A stretch of 64,000 nucleotides of DNA from Eucommia ulmoides (taxonomy: Eukaryota; Streptophyta; Magnoliopsida; Garryales; Eucommiaceae), in contig CM028333.1 of assembly GCA_016647705.1 (NCBI GenBank), forward strand, positions 27,564,743-27,628,742. The letters are read 5' to 3'. Position numbers and translations under genes: made by a program. Every line of letters begins with the position of its first letter. Within the stretch, counting starts at the first letter, position 1. Positions 23,367 to 35,207 of the stretch are shown piece after piece. Under the pieces are notes generated by a model that had not been told where the DNA came from, ran no database searches, and saw only the letters and a list, made by a program, of their open reading frames with translations.

Positions 23367-23576
23367 GCACTAAAGGTCTCCCTTGATCGTAAGCTCCCCA
23401 CGAGATTAAGTCTTGATGATCACAAGGTCTGGAAAGCAAATTTTCCAAGCAAATCAAACTCCTGCTGTGAATAGCAATCCGCTACTTCAGCCCTTCGACG
23501 GTATGTCAAAGGCTCTCCTAGTCCGGATTCGAGGACCCCAACCATAGAGCATCCCTAGCAGCCCGCTTTCCCGCTG

Positions 23577-25028
23577 ATGCAGCCTACCAACCCAACGGTT
23601 CAGCCCACTGACCAGATGGGTCCTTCTACCTTACCCTCTAGACCATTTTTAGGGCAGACCTCTAGGGCCCCTGAAACGTCTCACATCAACATCTTGGAAC
23701 GCCAGCTCGGTGAATTCCAAAGATTCTTTCAACTCATCCTTTCCCGCTTACCATCGGCCCCTCCAATAGGTATGTCGGTTATCTAGACCGCGGGCTGAGA
23801 AGACCGATTACCCAAATGTGAGGATCAAGTCGTCCATTCCAACAGACAAGCCCCAAGACCCCAGGCCCATAACAACAGGCGAAGGAGAGTTGATTTGGCA
23901 CCTCCTGAAGCCTCAGGATTCTCCTCTCCATCTTCTCCGAGGTGAAGAAGAGATGATCGCATTGAATTACCACTAGAACGGGCCGAGATCCATACCGTCC
24001 GGTCCTAGCAGAGATCCTAGTACATCCAAGAGATGGACTCTCATTCCCTACCATGATAGCAAGCTCCCCATCCTGCTATAAGCCAAGACCGAGCTCTTCC
24101 TTGGTCAAAGTGGTGGTAGAAAGGCGTCTGGCCGATATGGAGGCCATCTTATACCAAAGGGTAGGGGACCCAGTTGGACTTCCTTCTGAGGTGAGGTCTC
24201 CTTTCATTAATGAAATATTGGAAGAGTCGCTACCTATGTGGTTCACCCACCCCCAGATGATCCGGTACGATGGAGTCACCTACTTGACGGACCACTTGTC
24301 CATCTTCAAGTCCTATATGGACTTGCATGCAGCACCAATGGTGATGAGGTACAAAGTTTTTTCCCTTCACATTCACTAGGGATGTTGAGGCGTGGTTTAG
24401 GACTTTGGCCCCATCATCTATCTCCACCTTCCATGAGCTCGAGTAGTTTTTCCTTACATAATTCGGGTGTTTATGATGTGGAAAAGAGGTACAAAGCTTT
24501 TCGCCACACACTTACTAGGGCTGCCGGAGCGTGCTTTAGGACTTTGGCCCCATCATCTATCTCCACCTTCCGTGAGCTCGAGTAGCTCTTCCTCTCACGA
24601 TTCGGGCATTCATGATGTAAGCCGAAGACCATGGAACACATCCTTACACTTCAGTAACTACCCGGTGAGCCACTGGGTGATTATATTGAGAGGATCTATA
24701 AAGAGATCGTCGGTTGCAATGAGCTTAGTGACATCGTCACGATGAACACATTCATCGATGGTCTGAAACACCAGAAGCTCTCATATGACAATTGTTCCAA
24801 CCCAGCTCTGAGTCCAAATGCTGCAATGGAGAGAGGCAAGCGATTTCATTATGCTGACAAGAGGGAAGCTATCCAAAAAGAGCGTGAAGGGGATCAGAAG
24901 AAAAAAACCAAGGCCGACGAAGGGCCGAGCAAAAGTCATGGATCTAAATAGTTGCAAGCAGATGGGAGATTGGGCCCACTACCAGGGGACAAGAGACTAT
25001 TCCCACCCCCAGGGCATCGCCAGTAGGG
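23577..25028 (+). pseudogene. Tat gag, first part (element B)
   Basis: Open pieces include 23577-23786 and 24053-24379. The latter holds the Tat gag core: PFINEILEESLPMWF, then YDGVTYLTDHLSIFKSYM and a MRYKVF segment. A 140-bp direct duplication (24346-24485 and 24486-24625) repeats part of the core and shifts the frame. The C-terminal basic part (24742-24951) is Lys/Glu-rich, ending shortly before the solo LTR inserted at 25029. The protein would form the retrotransposon capsid. It continues at 26459-26594 and 29672 onward. Confidence 0.65.
24346..24625 (+). repeat. 140-bp tandem duplication in gag
   Basis: Two copies start at 24346 and 24486 with GAGGTACAAAG. Both contain TTTAGGACTTTGGCCCCATC and GAGCTCGAGTAG. 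They differ by about 15%, so the duplication is not recent. It adds 140 bp, which is not a multiple of three, and so disrupts gag. Confidence 0.85.
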
Positions 25029-26453
25029 TAATAGGTGTGAATTACCTATCTATTTCCAAACCAAAATTGTTTATTTTTGAGTACGTTTATTATGTTTTTA
25101 TTATGTTTTAATATGTTTTTATTCTTTTTGTATTAAAACAGGTGTATGGGTGAAAAAGTATGAAATTGGAGCGCAAACAATCAATTTGGACCAAAAACGA
25201 TTGGAGAACGGTGGAAAAACAAGTAAGGAGGCAATATTGTGAAAGAAGCCCACCACCGCGGCGTCTAGACCTCCGCCGCGGCAGTGAAGATGCAGAAAGA
25301 CCCCATTCTTGTTGAATACCCAGTGCCATAGCGATGAAACATCAGGATGGTCCTTATTCCAGTGCCTTCTCCACCGCCTAGGCGAACAGTGAACCGACAT
25401 ACCCTTCGCCGCGGTGGTGGCCTCTGCACAGTTTTAGATATTTATTTTAGATATTTTGCCTATTTAAACCCCTCTCCTCCCCTTTCCTTGATCTCTTGCC
25501 GGCCATTACAGCCCTTAGGGATTAGTTTATAGTATAGAGAGAGTATAAGGAGTGCTCAAACATATCCGAAGGAGAAGATTACCACGCGGAGAAGGAGAAT
25601 CGATCGATGGACGGTTTTAGCGGTTAATCTTCGGATATCGGCTAAGTTCATCAATTTTTCCTTTTATTTATTATCTTCTATGTTTGTTTAAGAATGTTTA
25701 GCTTAGTTTCAATTGTATAAACAGCTATGGCCGTAGGTTAAACGTGGATTGTAATAGGGATTAACGTATTATTTATGAAAATGTAGTTTTGGTTGATTTT
25801 GTGTTTCGTTTATGGTTGTTCCTTATAATTTTGATTGTGTTTCTATGTTTCTATGATTATATGCTAATTTAGATATACTGAGAATACGGGATAAACACTC
25901 AGGAGAGGTAACCCCGGATTCGGACTAGGGTAAACACAACATGACAATCTAACGACCCGGGAGGGCGTTAGAAAGTGTGCAATCGATGACGTTGGGGCGA
26001 GACTTACGTGAGCTAGAGTCGTTAAGACATTGAGGGGGACTTCGGCATTGATATAAAGTCATGTATTCCCTCGTCTTACACTTGGGAGAGGTGGCGAAAG
26101 AGTTTATGATCCTAGATTGTCTGATACGTTGAACGTCATTAATGTTAACTAAAACGAAACCAAACACATTTAAGTAAATAAAGTTAATCGCTAGGAAATC
26201 TACTCCCCTAAACAATCTTAATATAATATTTATAGTATAGTTAATTTAATTAGTATTTTAGTTTAGTCTTAGTAATAAATAATTAAATTCACATTTTTAG
26301 CGCCTAGATAAAGTTAGGTTATGATAATCGCGGTACTCGATAGTAATCTCAACCAATCCCTGTGGATACGATACCCGACCGAAAGGTCCACTATACTAAA
26401 ACTTGATCCATATGCTTGCGGTGAAAGTGGCAGCGCATAAATTGCGGCCACCA
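25029..26453 (+). repeat. Solo LTR of an Athila-like family (E1)
   Basis: This 1425-bp unit is collinear with the LTR at 44819-49510 once the nested insertions there are removed. Both start with a (T)GATAGGTG-like end (here TAATAGGTG, one change) and end GCGGCCACCA. Both share ACGACCCGGGAGGGCGTTAG (25951 and 48454). TAGGG before and CAGGG after (25024-25028, 26454-26458) look like a 5-bp target duplication with one mutation. No internal sequence lies here, so it is a solo LTR left by recombination. It interrupts the Tat gag. The U3 part has GC-rich CACCGCGGCG motifs. Confidence 0.75.
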
Positions 26454-26458
26454 CAGGG

Positions 26459-26594
26459 CTTCACTCCGCTCACTGTCTTGGTTGCGACCATCTTTGTTGA
26501 GAATGCCGGAAGAGAGTTTTTTCCTCCACCTCCCGAGCCTAGCGAAAAGCCGATGGAGAGATCGATGGATAAATATTGTGAATTCCACTGAGAC
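26459..26594 (+). pseudogene. Tat gag, middle part (element B)
   Basis: Between the two insertions lies a short gag piece. Its reading TPLTVLVATIFVENA and PPPPEPSEKPMERS leads into KYCEFH, the first half of the Tat gag zinc knuckle. The second half (GHFTKSCFKLREEIE) is found at about 29680, beyond the 3.07-kb insertion. Confidence 0.7.
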
Positions 26595-27269
26595 CTAGTG
26601 TCACACCCTACCCCGGACACCCGTCATGTGGGGCCGGCGTGACATAGACATGACACCGCCCAACTGACTAGCCAATCTCAATACGTCAATAACAAAATTG
26701 TAAATCTATACAACACATATAATAGTCCCATCTGATAGGAATACACCGTCCTGAATATAAATACAATCAAACAAATTCCCTGAACCTCACTTAGATTTCA
26801 TTTCTGGTATCTCGTCTCCAAAATTTTCCTCAAATAACTCATTTGCATGACCCACATAACTCTATCTAGCGCTAGTAGGGGACTGACCGACTCCTAGCTA
26901 TTTTACCTGCGAGTGTACTGCCTTCTTAGCAAAAATATTTTTAAAATAATAATTCATTCTACAACATATAAATGGATCAAGCGTGAGTATAGAAACAACA
27001 CGCAACTAGTAAATTTTTTCATAATATAAGCAGTAAAAATAAAGCAATAAATATAAGTTCCATTCCAACCCATCTAGTAAAATAATACCAATCACCATAA
27101 TAAATAATAAATCACCCAATATAAGTAAAACATTACATCTAAAAAACACATCTCAAACCACCACTCCACCATAACACATACTGGCTAGTCATAGTGATCT
27201 TTTTAACCTTACGATCGGGAGTTGCAACGGTACCGTAACATCCGTAGGAATGCCTTCCTATGAAATATT

Positions 27270-27551
27270 CATACCCCTTTTGGGGAGAACTATAATCCAC
27301 ACCCCTTACGAGGAGAACTATCCACATCCCATAGGAAGAATCCATACCCCTTACGGGAAGAAATAAAATCCACACCCCTTTCGGGGAGAAACCACACCCC
27401 TTGCGGGGAGAACAACTATGGCATCGTAAAAATCATCAGTATAGTTAAAAACCCACATCCTTTACGGGAAGAAATATATTTTCACTCCATATCGTAAAAA
27501 ATCCACACCCCCTCATGGGGAGAATATAAGACATACCCCTTTCGGGGAGAA
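27270..27551. repeat. Minisatellite of short hairpins in D1
   Basis: Nine units of the form CACACCCCTTACGGGGAGAA are spaced 20-60 bp apart. Each is a small palindrome (CCCC-TTNC-GGGG). Stem changes are often matched, for example CCCTTTCGGGG and CCCTCATGGGG. Confidence 0.75.
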
Positions 27552-28289
27552 TTTTCAAAATCACGTTTTTCACTTTTCTTTTTAAAAGTACCATACATTT
27601 CAATAAAACCCATTTTTCCACCTTTGTACCACCGATTCCAATAAAAATCATTTCTCCTACCTTAGTTTTTAGAAAACCAACATTCTTAGAAAACCAGTTA
27701 CTTTCCACTCTCTTTTAGAAACCAACACAATACCTCGAAAATTCATTTTATCAACTCACCCAAATACCTGCTTGATCCATATAATTTATGAAATCGTACA
27801 GTTTCAGTAAACCAATATTTCATCATACATACATACATACATATATATATATATAAATAGTTTGGCCAGAAGACAGTACACTCACCTCGTTATCCGCTCT
27901 CCAAAACCTTCACTGACCACACTCTATTGGGACACCGGTGCCTGCGAGCCTAATAGTGACAAAGCCTAAATTAATATCTTATCTAAAACATCCGAATCGT
28001 TACTATTTTATGTACTACGTAATTAAAATTAATTAATCGTTACGAAATTATTACGATTTTAGAAATTGTAACGCTAAATAAAATTTGATCTAATGAAAAT
28101 TAATAATCGATTGAAGTTTCACTTTTTTCCAAATCGTTTGGCGGCCACGAAATGGGTTTTAGATTTTGCTAGGGTGATTTATGCAAATTCCCCATTTTTT
28201 TTTTCTTCCTTTCTTTTTTTCTTTTCTTTTTCTCTGTTTTAGCTTCTGTTTCCTGTTTTAGTTCATGTTACAGCCCCGGCTGACCACTC

Positions 28290-29150
28290 TCCTTTCTCTC
28301 TCTACTATCTATTCCGGCGATCTCACTCACCGTCGGCCGCCCAACACCAACGATCACTCACACACCATGCACACATGCCATCCGACCAAACGACACACCC
28401 GCATGCACAGATCTCTCTCTCTCTCTCACACACACACACGCGCGCGCTGAAACTCATACACACACCCCGTCGCCGACGACACACACACATACACATACAC
28501 TTCGCCGGTGACCCAACGACACAACTGACGACCATCACCAACCGAACACCCCCCATGCAATGAACGAGTAGAAAATACACACACACGCACGTCGGTCACC
28601 CACACAAACCGGACAACGGCCGCTGCCGATGACGAACACCGTCGACGCACACGACCCACGCCACCACCACCGCCGTTGATCGATAACCGACCCAACCCAA
28701 CCAACAAATCACACACCCAAACCGAAACGCACCTTCTCTATCTCTCTAACTCTCTAACCGGCCGAATTACCGACCCTTTTCCCCCACCGATGACCGAACA
28801 CCTATCGTCGACCAAACAATACTGACCGAACCTACCACGCTCATACATACAAAATAACGAACACACACACAGACACGCCCTTACCAAACGACGACCAAAC
28901 ACCCACACCCACTTACTAAACGGACGGCGACAAACAGCACCCACAGACGGACCTATCTCCTTTCTCTGTTTTTGTTTGGATTCCACCGACACACACACAC
29001 CCATATGATCACCTACACACTACCGAATTTCCACATACCCACGACAGCAGCAATACACACACCACTGGCCCAAACGGCGATACCTACTCCGGCGACGATC
29101 GGAATAGACACCCTCACTCATGAGAGCACCGGCCGAACCCTCTCTCTCTC
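28290..29150. repeat. CA/CT-rich low-complexity segment in D1
   Basis: Runs of CACACA, CTCTCT and CCGACC-type sequence. The D2 counterpart (45900-46700) is GT/GA-rich as expected for an inverted copy. Open frames here are composition artefacts. Confidence 0.6.
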
Positions 29151-29671
29151 TCTAGATTTTCTATCTTTGATTCCAGATTTTTCCTCCTCTTTCGCACTGC
29201 AGGCATGAATTTATATATATATATATATATGCATGTAATTAGTGGACGAGAATGCTCCCCCTTCAAGCTACGTCGTCTACTTCCCAAATCCTCTGCCCAT
29301 CGGTTGATCTCACGGCAATAGTCGGCAAGAGAGTGTATGGATTCTATATGCTTCTAGAACCCCTTTGCCTAAATTACTCTTCCCTCCCCCCTAATTTCTT
29401 AAAATCATCTTTTGAGTTCAATTCACCTTTTATAAGAATTTAATATGGTGATTTCACCCTTAACATTTCCTAAATTGTAATCTCACTCCCAAAAGTTTTA
29501 ATTTCAAAAGTTAAATGTAAATTTTTGGATAGATTGTTTTCTAAATTTGCAAATTGACCCCTAAACTTTTAATTTGAATTTTTAATTGACCCAATTTTAC
29601 CTCGAATTTTTCCAATCGTAATAAAATGCAACTAAAATGACGTACGTGCTAAAACGGGGTCTTACACCTAG

Positions 29672-30716
29672 GTCACTTCACCAAAAGTTGTTTTAAGCTT
29701 CGAGAAGAAATTGAAACTCTCATCAGTAGGGGATATCTTGGCCACTACATTTGAAGGAGCGACTAGGCTCCTAGGTACGAGGAGAACGACCTCCGCGAAG
29801 AGCATAGGGGTCGAAAAGAAAGACGAAATCATAGTCTTCGCCCTCCACGACCATAAGGAATGAGAGATGGGGACGACCAGAAAGTGGATGGCGAAATCAG
29901 TGTCATCCATGGCAGACTCAGCCTGGGGAGAGAGACTCTCTCTTCCAAGAAAATATATGAACACAAAGCTAAATGAAAAGCGGACGAATATATCTTTGAA
30001 GTAAGCACAATTACCGGTGCTGAGCATAATGTCATATTTTTCAACGAAGTTAATCTCTAGGGAGCTCCGCCAATATCATCTTCAAGTGTGCATTTGAGAA
30101 AATGAATGTGGACCCTAGCATTGTGAAGCCACCAAAAGACCCTTTAGTCGGTTTTGGGAGAGACGTGGTCGACGTGGCCGGCTAGGTCTCTCTTCCCATC
30201 ACGATTAAAACCAACCCACCCAGGACCTCGACTGTGTGGACCAAGTTTTTTATTGTGGATAGACCATCACCTTATAATGTAATCACGGGTCGGCCCACTA
30301 TGGTAGCCCTCAAGGTGGTATGCTCCCCATATCACCAATCAATTAAGTTCTCCACCGAGAAATGTGTGGAAGAGGTGAAAAGAGACCAAGAGTCTTCCTG
30401 GGCCTGTGCTCGGAGGACAATGGAAAAAAGAAAGTAGCAATCAAAGGCAAAGCCGGAACTCAGAAAGCCTGAGCTCATGGCTCTGGACTATAGACCCGGG
30501 CCAATACCCATCGATGACCCCCGAGAAGAGGATGTCGGTCCTCGACCGCATGAGGGGCTGGTAGAAATTACCATCTACCCAATAATCAAAGAAATGATGG
30601 TAAGGATTGAGGCTAGCCTTGTAGCCAAGGACAGAGCTGAACTTACCGAGATGCTCTGAAAAAACTATGGCATCTTCATGTAATCACATGATGAGCTGTC
30701 AAAGAGTGATCCAAGT
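29672..30716 (+). pseudogene. Tat gag end and protease region (element B)
   Basis: The first codons complete the gag zinc knuckle interrupted by D1 (GHFTKSCFKLREEIETLISR). After a poorly preserved stretch comes the C-terminal part of the Tat protease/linker region: the frame 30234-30437 holds FFIVDRPSPYNVITGRPTM and FSTEKCVEEVKRDQ, typical of the segment before RT. A TAG at about 30184 and one at 30435 interrupt it. The catalytic D-S/T-G motif was not found. Confidence 0.6.
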
Positions 30717-31500
30717 ATGGTAATGTATCACCTACAAGCTGACCCATACTACCCACCCGTAAGACAAAAGAGAATAAAGTTTCATCCAGAGCGCCAAAAT
30801 ATTATTGAAGAAGAAATGGACAAGTTGATCAAATCGGACGTGGTGGACGAAGTCAAGTTCCCGGACTGGCTTGCGAATATGGTCTTGGCACCCAAAGCCT
30901 GCAACAAATGGCACTTTTGCATTGACTTCAAGGACCTGAACAAAGCATGCCCAAAGGACTTTTTTCCCCTACCAAGAATAGACATCGTCATTGAAGCCAC
31001 GGCGGGGTATAAGCGCCTAAGTTTTCTCAATGGGTATGCCGGGTACAACCAGATCCCTATGTTCTCTCCCGAAAAAAGCAAGACGTCCTTCATCATGAAC
31101 AAAGGGACATATTGATACAAGGTCATGTTGTTCGATTTGCACAACGTCAGGGCAACGTACCAGTAGTTCATGAACAAAATATTCAAGGAAGAGATCGGGC
31201 AAACCATGGAAGTTTACATCGATGACGTGTTAGTTAAGAGCTCAAGGGCCCCCAACCACATCCAAGACTTCCAAAACTATTTTGATAAACTTAGGACTCA
31301 CTGCATGAAATGAAACCCCAAAAAATGTATCTTTGAAGTTTCTGCAGAAAAGTTCCTAGGGTACATGATCTCCCAGCACGGAATCGATGCCAATCCTGAC
31401 CAGATAAATACTATACTGGGGATGACTTCTCCTCGAAATAAGAAAAAAATGTAGATGCTCATGGATAGGATCGCAGCCCTGAACCAGTTCATCTTATGAG
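30717..31500 (+). pseudogene. Reverse transcriptase domain (Tat element B)
   Basis: The open frame from 30717 carries the Ty3/gypsy RT start: EEEMDKLIKSDVVDEVKFPD, then WHFCIDFKDLNKACPKD and PLPRID. Next are FLNGYAGYNQIPM and KTSFIMNKGTY. A TGA follows at 31114. The catalytic box reads EVYIDDVLVKSS at about 31209-31244, so the Y-x-D-D motif is intact. A TGA near 31312 and later stops end it. The enzyme would copy element RNA to DNA. Confidence 0.8.
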
Positions 31501-32114
31501 TATCTGAGAAATGTCTACCTTTCTTCAAGGTGCTCAGAGGCAACAAAAACATCGGATGGATAGAGGAATGCGAAACAGCCTTCTAGGAGCTCAAAAGGTA
31601 TCTCTCCTCTGGCCCCTTGCTCAGTACTCCGAAGGCGGGATAAATCTTATACTTGTATATTTCTGCTTCTCCAACGGCGGTAAGCGTTGTTCTGGTGAGA
31701 AAAGACATCGGTGTTCAGTATCAAGTTTATTACTCCAGCAGAGTCCTCACGGACACCAAGACAAGGTACACCAAATTTGAAAAGCTTGCTTACACCCTGC
31801 TGGTGGCCTCAAGGAAGCTAAAACAGTATTTCCAAGCTCACACGATCATCGTGCTAACCGACCAACCAATAAGACAGACTTTACTCTCACCAAACATCTT
31901 GGGACAATTGATAAAATATAGCCAAGAGCTCAGCCAATTCCACATTGAATACCGCCCTAGGATTGCCATCAAAGTCCAGGTCCTGGCGAATTCCATTGCT
32001 GAGCTCACCTTCCCGGATGATACTGAGTCATCTTATGATGACTTGGGAACAAAACCCATAGAAATGGGGAAAATATTAACTAGCTCGAATCTAGACTTTG
32101 ATTCGACAGCATGA
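31500..32114 (+). pseudogene. RNase H domain (Tat element B)
   Basis: The frame 31653-32114 has the gypsy RNase H order: TAVSVVLVRKDIGVQYQVYY, SRVLTDTKTRYTKFEKL, LLVASRKLKQYFQAH and IIVLTDQPIRQTL. It is followed by YRPRIAIKVQVLAN. It removes the RNA strand during reverse transcription. The piece 31500-31652 links it to RT in another frame, so a shift separates them. Confidence 0.75.
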
Positions 32115-32560
32115 AAGCTTTTCACCGACGGATCGTCTAATATCAACGGTTATGGAGCGAGAATGGTACTCGTGGCTCCCAACAAAGAATAGATTGAATA
32201 TGCTTTGAGACTGGGGTTTAGAGCGACCAACAACAAGGCCAAATTTGAGGCTCTATTCGCGGGCCTCTGCTTGGCCTGAGAATTTAACGCAACTGCGCTG
32301 ATCGTCTTCTGCGACTCTCAGCTCATTGTCAACCAGGTCAACGGGGATTATTTAGCGAAGGACCCAAGTATGACTGCATATCTAGAGAGGGTTAAGGCAC
32401 TGATAAAATACTTTGAAGAAATTCGAGTGATCCAAATACCCCGGGAAGAGAATAGATATGTCGACGCCTTGGCAAAGCGTGCTCGTCGAATACTTAGACA
32501 CTCCAAGCATAGCGAGATCTGACCAAGTGGCATCAATATATGAGCTCAATGATCAGCCCA
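32115..32560 (+). pseudogene. Second, archaeal-like RNase H (Tat element B)
   Basis: Right after the first RNase H comes a second: KLFTDGSSNINGYGARMVL, then ATNNKAKFEALFAGLCLA, FCDSQLIVNQVNG and IPREENRYVDALAKRA. The D..N-AE..D catalytic pattern of this type can be followed. Such a duplicate RNase H is the hallmark of the plant Tat lineage. Stop codons at about 32112, 32190 and 32278 break it. Confidence 0.75.
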
Positions 32561-32599
32561 CCTGGATAGATTCGATACGATAGTACTTGGAGGACAAGA

Positions 32600-33815
32600 C
32601 GTTACCTGAAGACCATAATGAGGTGAGAAGGATGTGATACCGGTTAGCCAGATATTGCATCATGGACAGAGTCCTATATCTACGTTATTTCTTAGGGCCA
32701 TATTCCCAGTGCCTCCGACCAGAAGAAGTTGACTACGTCATGAGAGACGTTTATGAGGGGGTGTATGCCAATCACTCGAGAGAGCAAAGCTCTCATTGGC
32801 AGGATACTCCAGCAAGGGTACTTCTGGCCCAAGATGTTCGAGGACGCGGCTGAGTTTGTGAAAAAATACGACAAGTGCTAATGATTCGGTCACCACCCTC
32901 ACGTATCACCAACAACCATGGTCCCGATAACGAGCCCATGGCCATTCGCCTAATGAAGAATAGATCTGCTCGGCCCTTTTCCTTAAGTCATTGGCCAAAG
33001 AAAGTTTTTGGTCATCTCCATTGATTACTTCACCAAGTGGGTCGAGGCCGAGCCCCTGGCGCGCATCACAAAAGAGAAAATCCGATACTTTGTCTGGAAG
33101 TCAATGGTCTGCCGGTTCGGCATCCCAAAGGTGATTGTATTCGACAACAGCACTCAGTTTGACAGCGCTTTATTTATAGAGTTTTACTCTGGCCTCGGTA
33201 TCTGAACTCACTTCGTATCACCAGGTCACCTGCAGGCCAATGGTAATCACCAACTGAACAATCTTGCATCATTTAAAGACCAGACTCGACAAAGCAAAGG
33301 GAAGGTGGGTGGAAGATATTTGTCCTATTGTCTAGGTATATCACACCACCCCACGAACCCCAACATGAGAAATACCATTTGCAATGACGTTTGGATTCGA
33401 GTTAGTAATCCCTGCTGAGATAAGAATGTCGACCTTGAAAATGGCTAGTAGGGATTAGGGTCGAGAAATGAACAATGCTATGCTAGTTCTCAACTTAGAC
33501 CTACTGAAAGAACGATGAGAAAGTGCCAGAGTTCGATAAGTGGCTTACCAACAGCGGGCAGCTTGGTACTACGACAAAATGGTACGTCCCCACTACTTTG
33601 AAGTGGGTAACCTTGTGCTCATGAAGGTTACCTTATCAACCAATGAGCCAAATGCCAGAAAGTTAGCCCCCAACTGGGAGGGACCTTATCGCATAACCAA
33701 AATTACGAGGCCGGGCACAAACGAGCTCAAGACCCAAGAGGGAGTCCCACTGTGACACCGATGGAAAGTCAACCATCTCAAGCAGTACTACTATAGAGAT
33801 CAGGTTATTTTGTAA
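32600..33815 (+). pseudogene. Integrase domain (Tat element B)
   Basis: The frame 33008-33205 has the first two catalytic aspartates in context (VISIDYFTKWVEAEPL and VIVFDNSTQFDSALF), then a stop at 33204. The upstream part (32662-32853) covers the zinc-binding N-terminus in broken form. The C-terminal part 33540-33755 has VGNLVLMKV and APNWEGPYRITKI, the usual integrase tail, and RWKVNHLKQYY follows after a TGA. The enzyme would insert the element DNA into chromosomes. Confidence 0.75.
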
Positions 33816-34629
33816 ACATTCAGGTCATTTTGTAAACATTCTCTATTTTGTACTAAGTATAACGTATTTTCATATCAATGAAATGACTTTTCAAGAAACA
33901 ACAACCTTCTCGCCCGTACACATATCTACTGAAGCGATACTCCAACTCAACCCATCAGGAATACCGGCTCTGAGATGTATTGGAATAACAAGGGTCAACA
34001 ACTATACCAAAAAACCATTTTTGCAGCCAGCAACATAAGCAATGAATCTACTCCCACTACGGGCTGGGGGGTAGATAGTATGAGTTGAGTGCGGCCTTGA
34101 CAAAAACAAATATTTTACAAATATGGAGTTTTGGCTGAGCCTAGATCACCGAGCACTCAACTCAGATTTATTAATTGAGAAGACCCCAAAACAAAATGAC
34201 GACGAGTACTTCCCAAGTGTGAATATTTGGCCGAGCTCCACTCTCTGGGCAATACCAGCTCAGATCCATGGATTTGTGTGCCCACTAAATGACTGCCGTG
34301 CCGAGATCTGCGAACGCCCAGCACAATTTTTAAATCTTGAAAAAAAGTGAAAGTTAGACCGTCTACCAAAGTGGCCGACCATGTAGCTCTGAACACATCG
34401 TCTTGGTTCCCAAGAGGAAGCAACCTGTTTTCACTATTCTAAGAGAAGGGAGAAGAGATGAAAGATTTGACGCAAATGATTACTTAAAAAAATATTTTGT
34501 GTATTATATTAAAAAAATGAGGACTTACATCAGTGGGGTTTGTGCCCATGTACATCGTCATGCCAAACAAAATAAAAAAAATAAAATAAAAACAAAAGTC
34601 TTAAGTCTTCAAAAATATCTGGGCAGAGG
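33816..34629. other. Non-coding DNA between pol and antisense ORF (element B)
   Basis: Contains GGGCTGGGGGGTAGA at about 34062-34076, a purine-rich tract resembling a polypurine tract. The sequence after it does not match the 5' LTR, so it is not a confirmed LTR border. Confidence 0.4.
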
Positions 34630-35207
34630 ATCTAGCACCACACCCATAACCGTCGTGAGAAATGAGTGACCTATTCCTCGTTAGAGACGCCTACGACGTC
34701 TACGACGCCAACAACAGTGTCCTCATCTCTATCTCTGTCTTCCTTCTCGCCCTCGGCATTCTCATTCCCCCATTCCTCTTTGCCCCCATCCTCATGATCA
34801 CCACTCATTTTAATCTCAGCGTCCAGGACTTGCTCTGATTGGGCCCCTCGATCGTTTTCTCCACTTCCAATTCCCCTTAGCAGGGGGACTCTGTCCTGAC
34901 CTGAGAGTAGTCAAATTGGGGGTAGTGACTTCGAAGGTAGCCAAGCATGGCCTGGTGGCCGTCGTCCATGTATTCGGCGGCAAGATCAGATTTCATGTTC
35001 TCGAACTCTTTACTCTCCTGGTATTTTTAAATGGCTTTCTTCTCTGCCTTGCGGACCGCCCTCTCCCTCAACAGCTCTTATTTCTTAAACCTCCTCTCCA
35101 ACTTATCCACTCCCTTCTCCAGATAAGTCTTCTGCCTCTCAAAGTTGTCACGTTCTTGCATAATGAGGACATTGTTGGCCCAGTGAGCTACCTAAGAGGG
35201 AGTGAAC
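34630..35207 (-). pseudogene. Antisense ORF typical of Tat elements
   Basis: On the minus strand a coiled-coil reading runs from 35207 down: AHWANNVLIMQERDNFERQK, then DKLERRFKK, FENMKSDLAAEYMDDG and YLRSHYPQFDYSQV. An acidic tail follows near 34800-34650. Stops at about 35076 and 35031 break it. Tat-lineage elements often carry an unrelated antisense ORF between integrase and the 3' LTR, and position and strand fit. It is cut by the copia LTR at 35208. Function unknown. Confidence 0.5.

Larger units (their letters stand above)
26600..29666 (+). mobile_element. LTR-like element D1, 5-bp target duplication CCTAG
   Basis: The 3067-bp unit begins TGTCACACCC and ends GGGGTCTTACA. CCTAG lies directly outside both ends (26595-26599 and 29667-29671), so the borders are exact. 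A second copy, inverted, is at 45437-48186 with its own 5-bp duplication. TG..CA ends and 5-bp duplications fit a very long solo LTR, probably chromovirus-like (compare the ACCGGGTCGTTACA end of the element at 51565). No coding sequence is present. It holds a hairpin minisatellite (27270-27551) and CA/CT-rich tracts (28290-29000). Strand is a convention from end similarity. Confidence 0.7.
22559..35207 (+). mobile_element. Tat-lineage Ty3/gypsy retrotransposon B, nested and decayed
   Basis: The element has a 5' LTR (22559-23338), primer site, gag, protease region, RT, RNase H, a second RNase H, integrase and an antisense ORF near its 3' side. The double RNase H and the antisense ORF are marks of the plant Tat lineage. 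Gag is split twice by later insertions (25029-26453 and 26600-29666). With those removed, the gag zinc-knuckle reading resumes across the second junction. No matching 3' LTR is seen before the copia LTR at 35208, so the 3' end is lost or displaced. Numerous stops make it inactive. Confidence 0.75.

Noticed and set aside
27160-27560. CRISPR-like array because of regular palindromic units
   Set aside because: Units are variable, spacers are irregular and short, and the locus is inside a plant LTR-like element with target duplications.
28265-29208. Long Thr/His- and Val/Cys-rich open frames on both strands
   Set aside because: Produced by CA/CT repeats inside D1; no start context, no domain, mirrored in D2.
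34062-34076. GGGCTGGGGGG tract as the polypurine tract and 3' LTR start of Tat element B
   Set aside because: The sequence after it does not match the 5' LTR at 22559, and the antisense ORF follows, which should precede the LTR.
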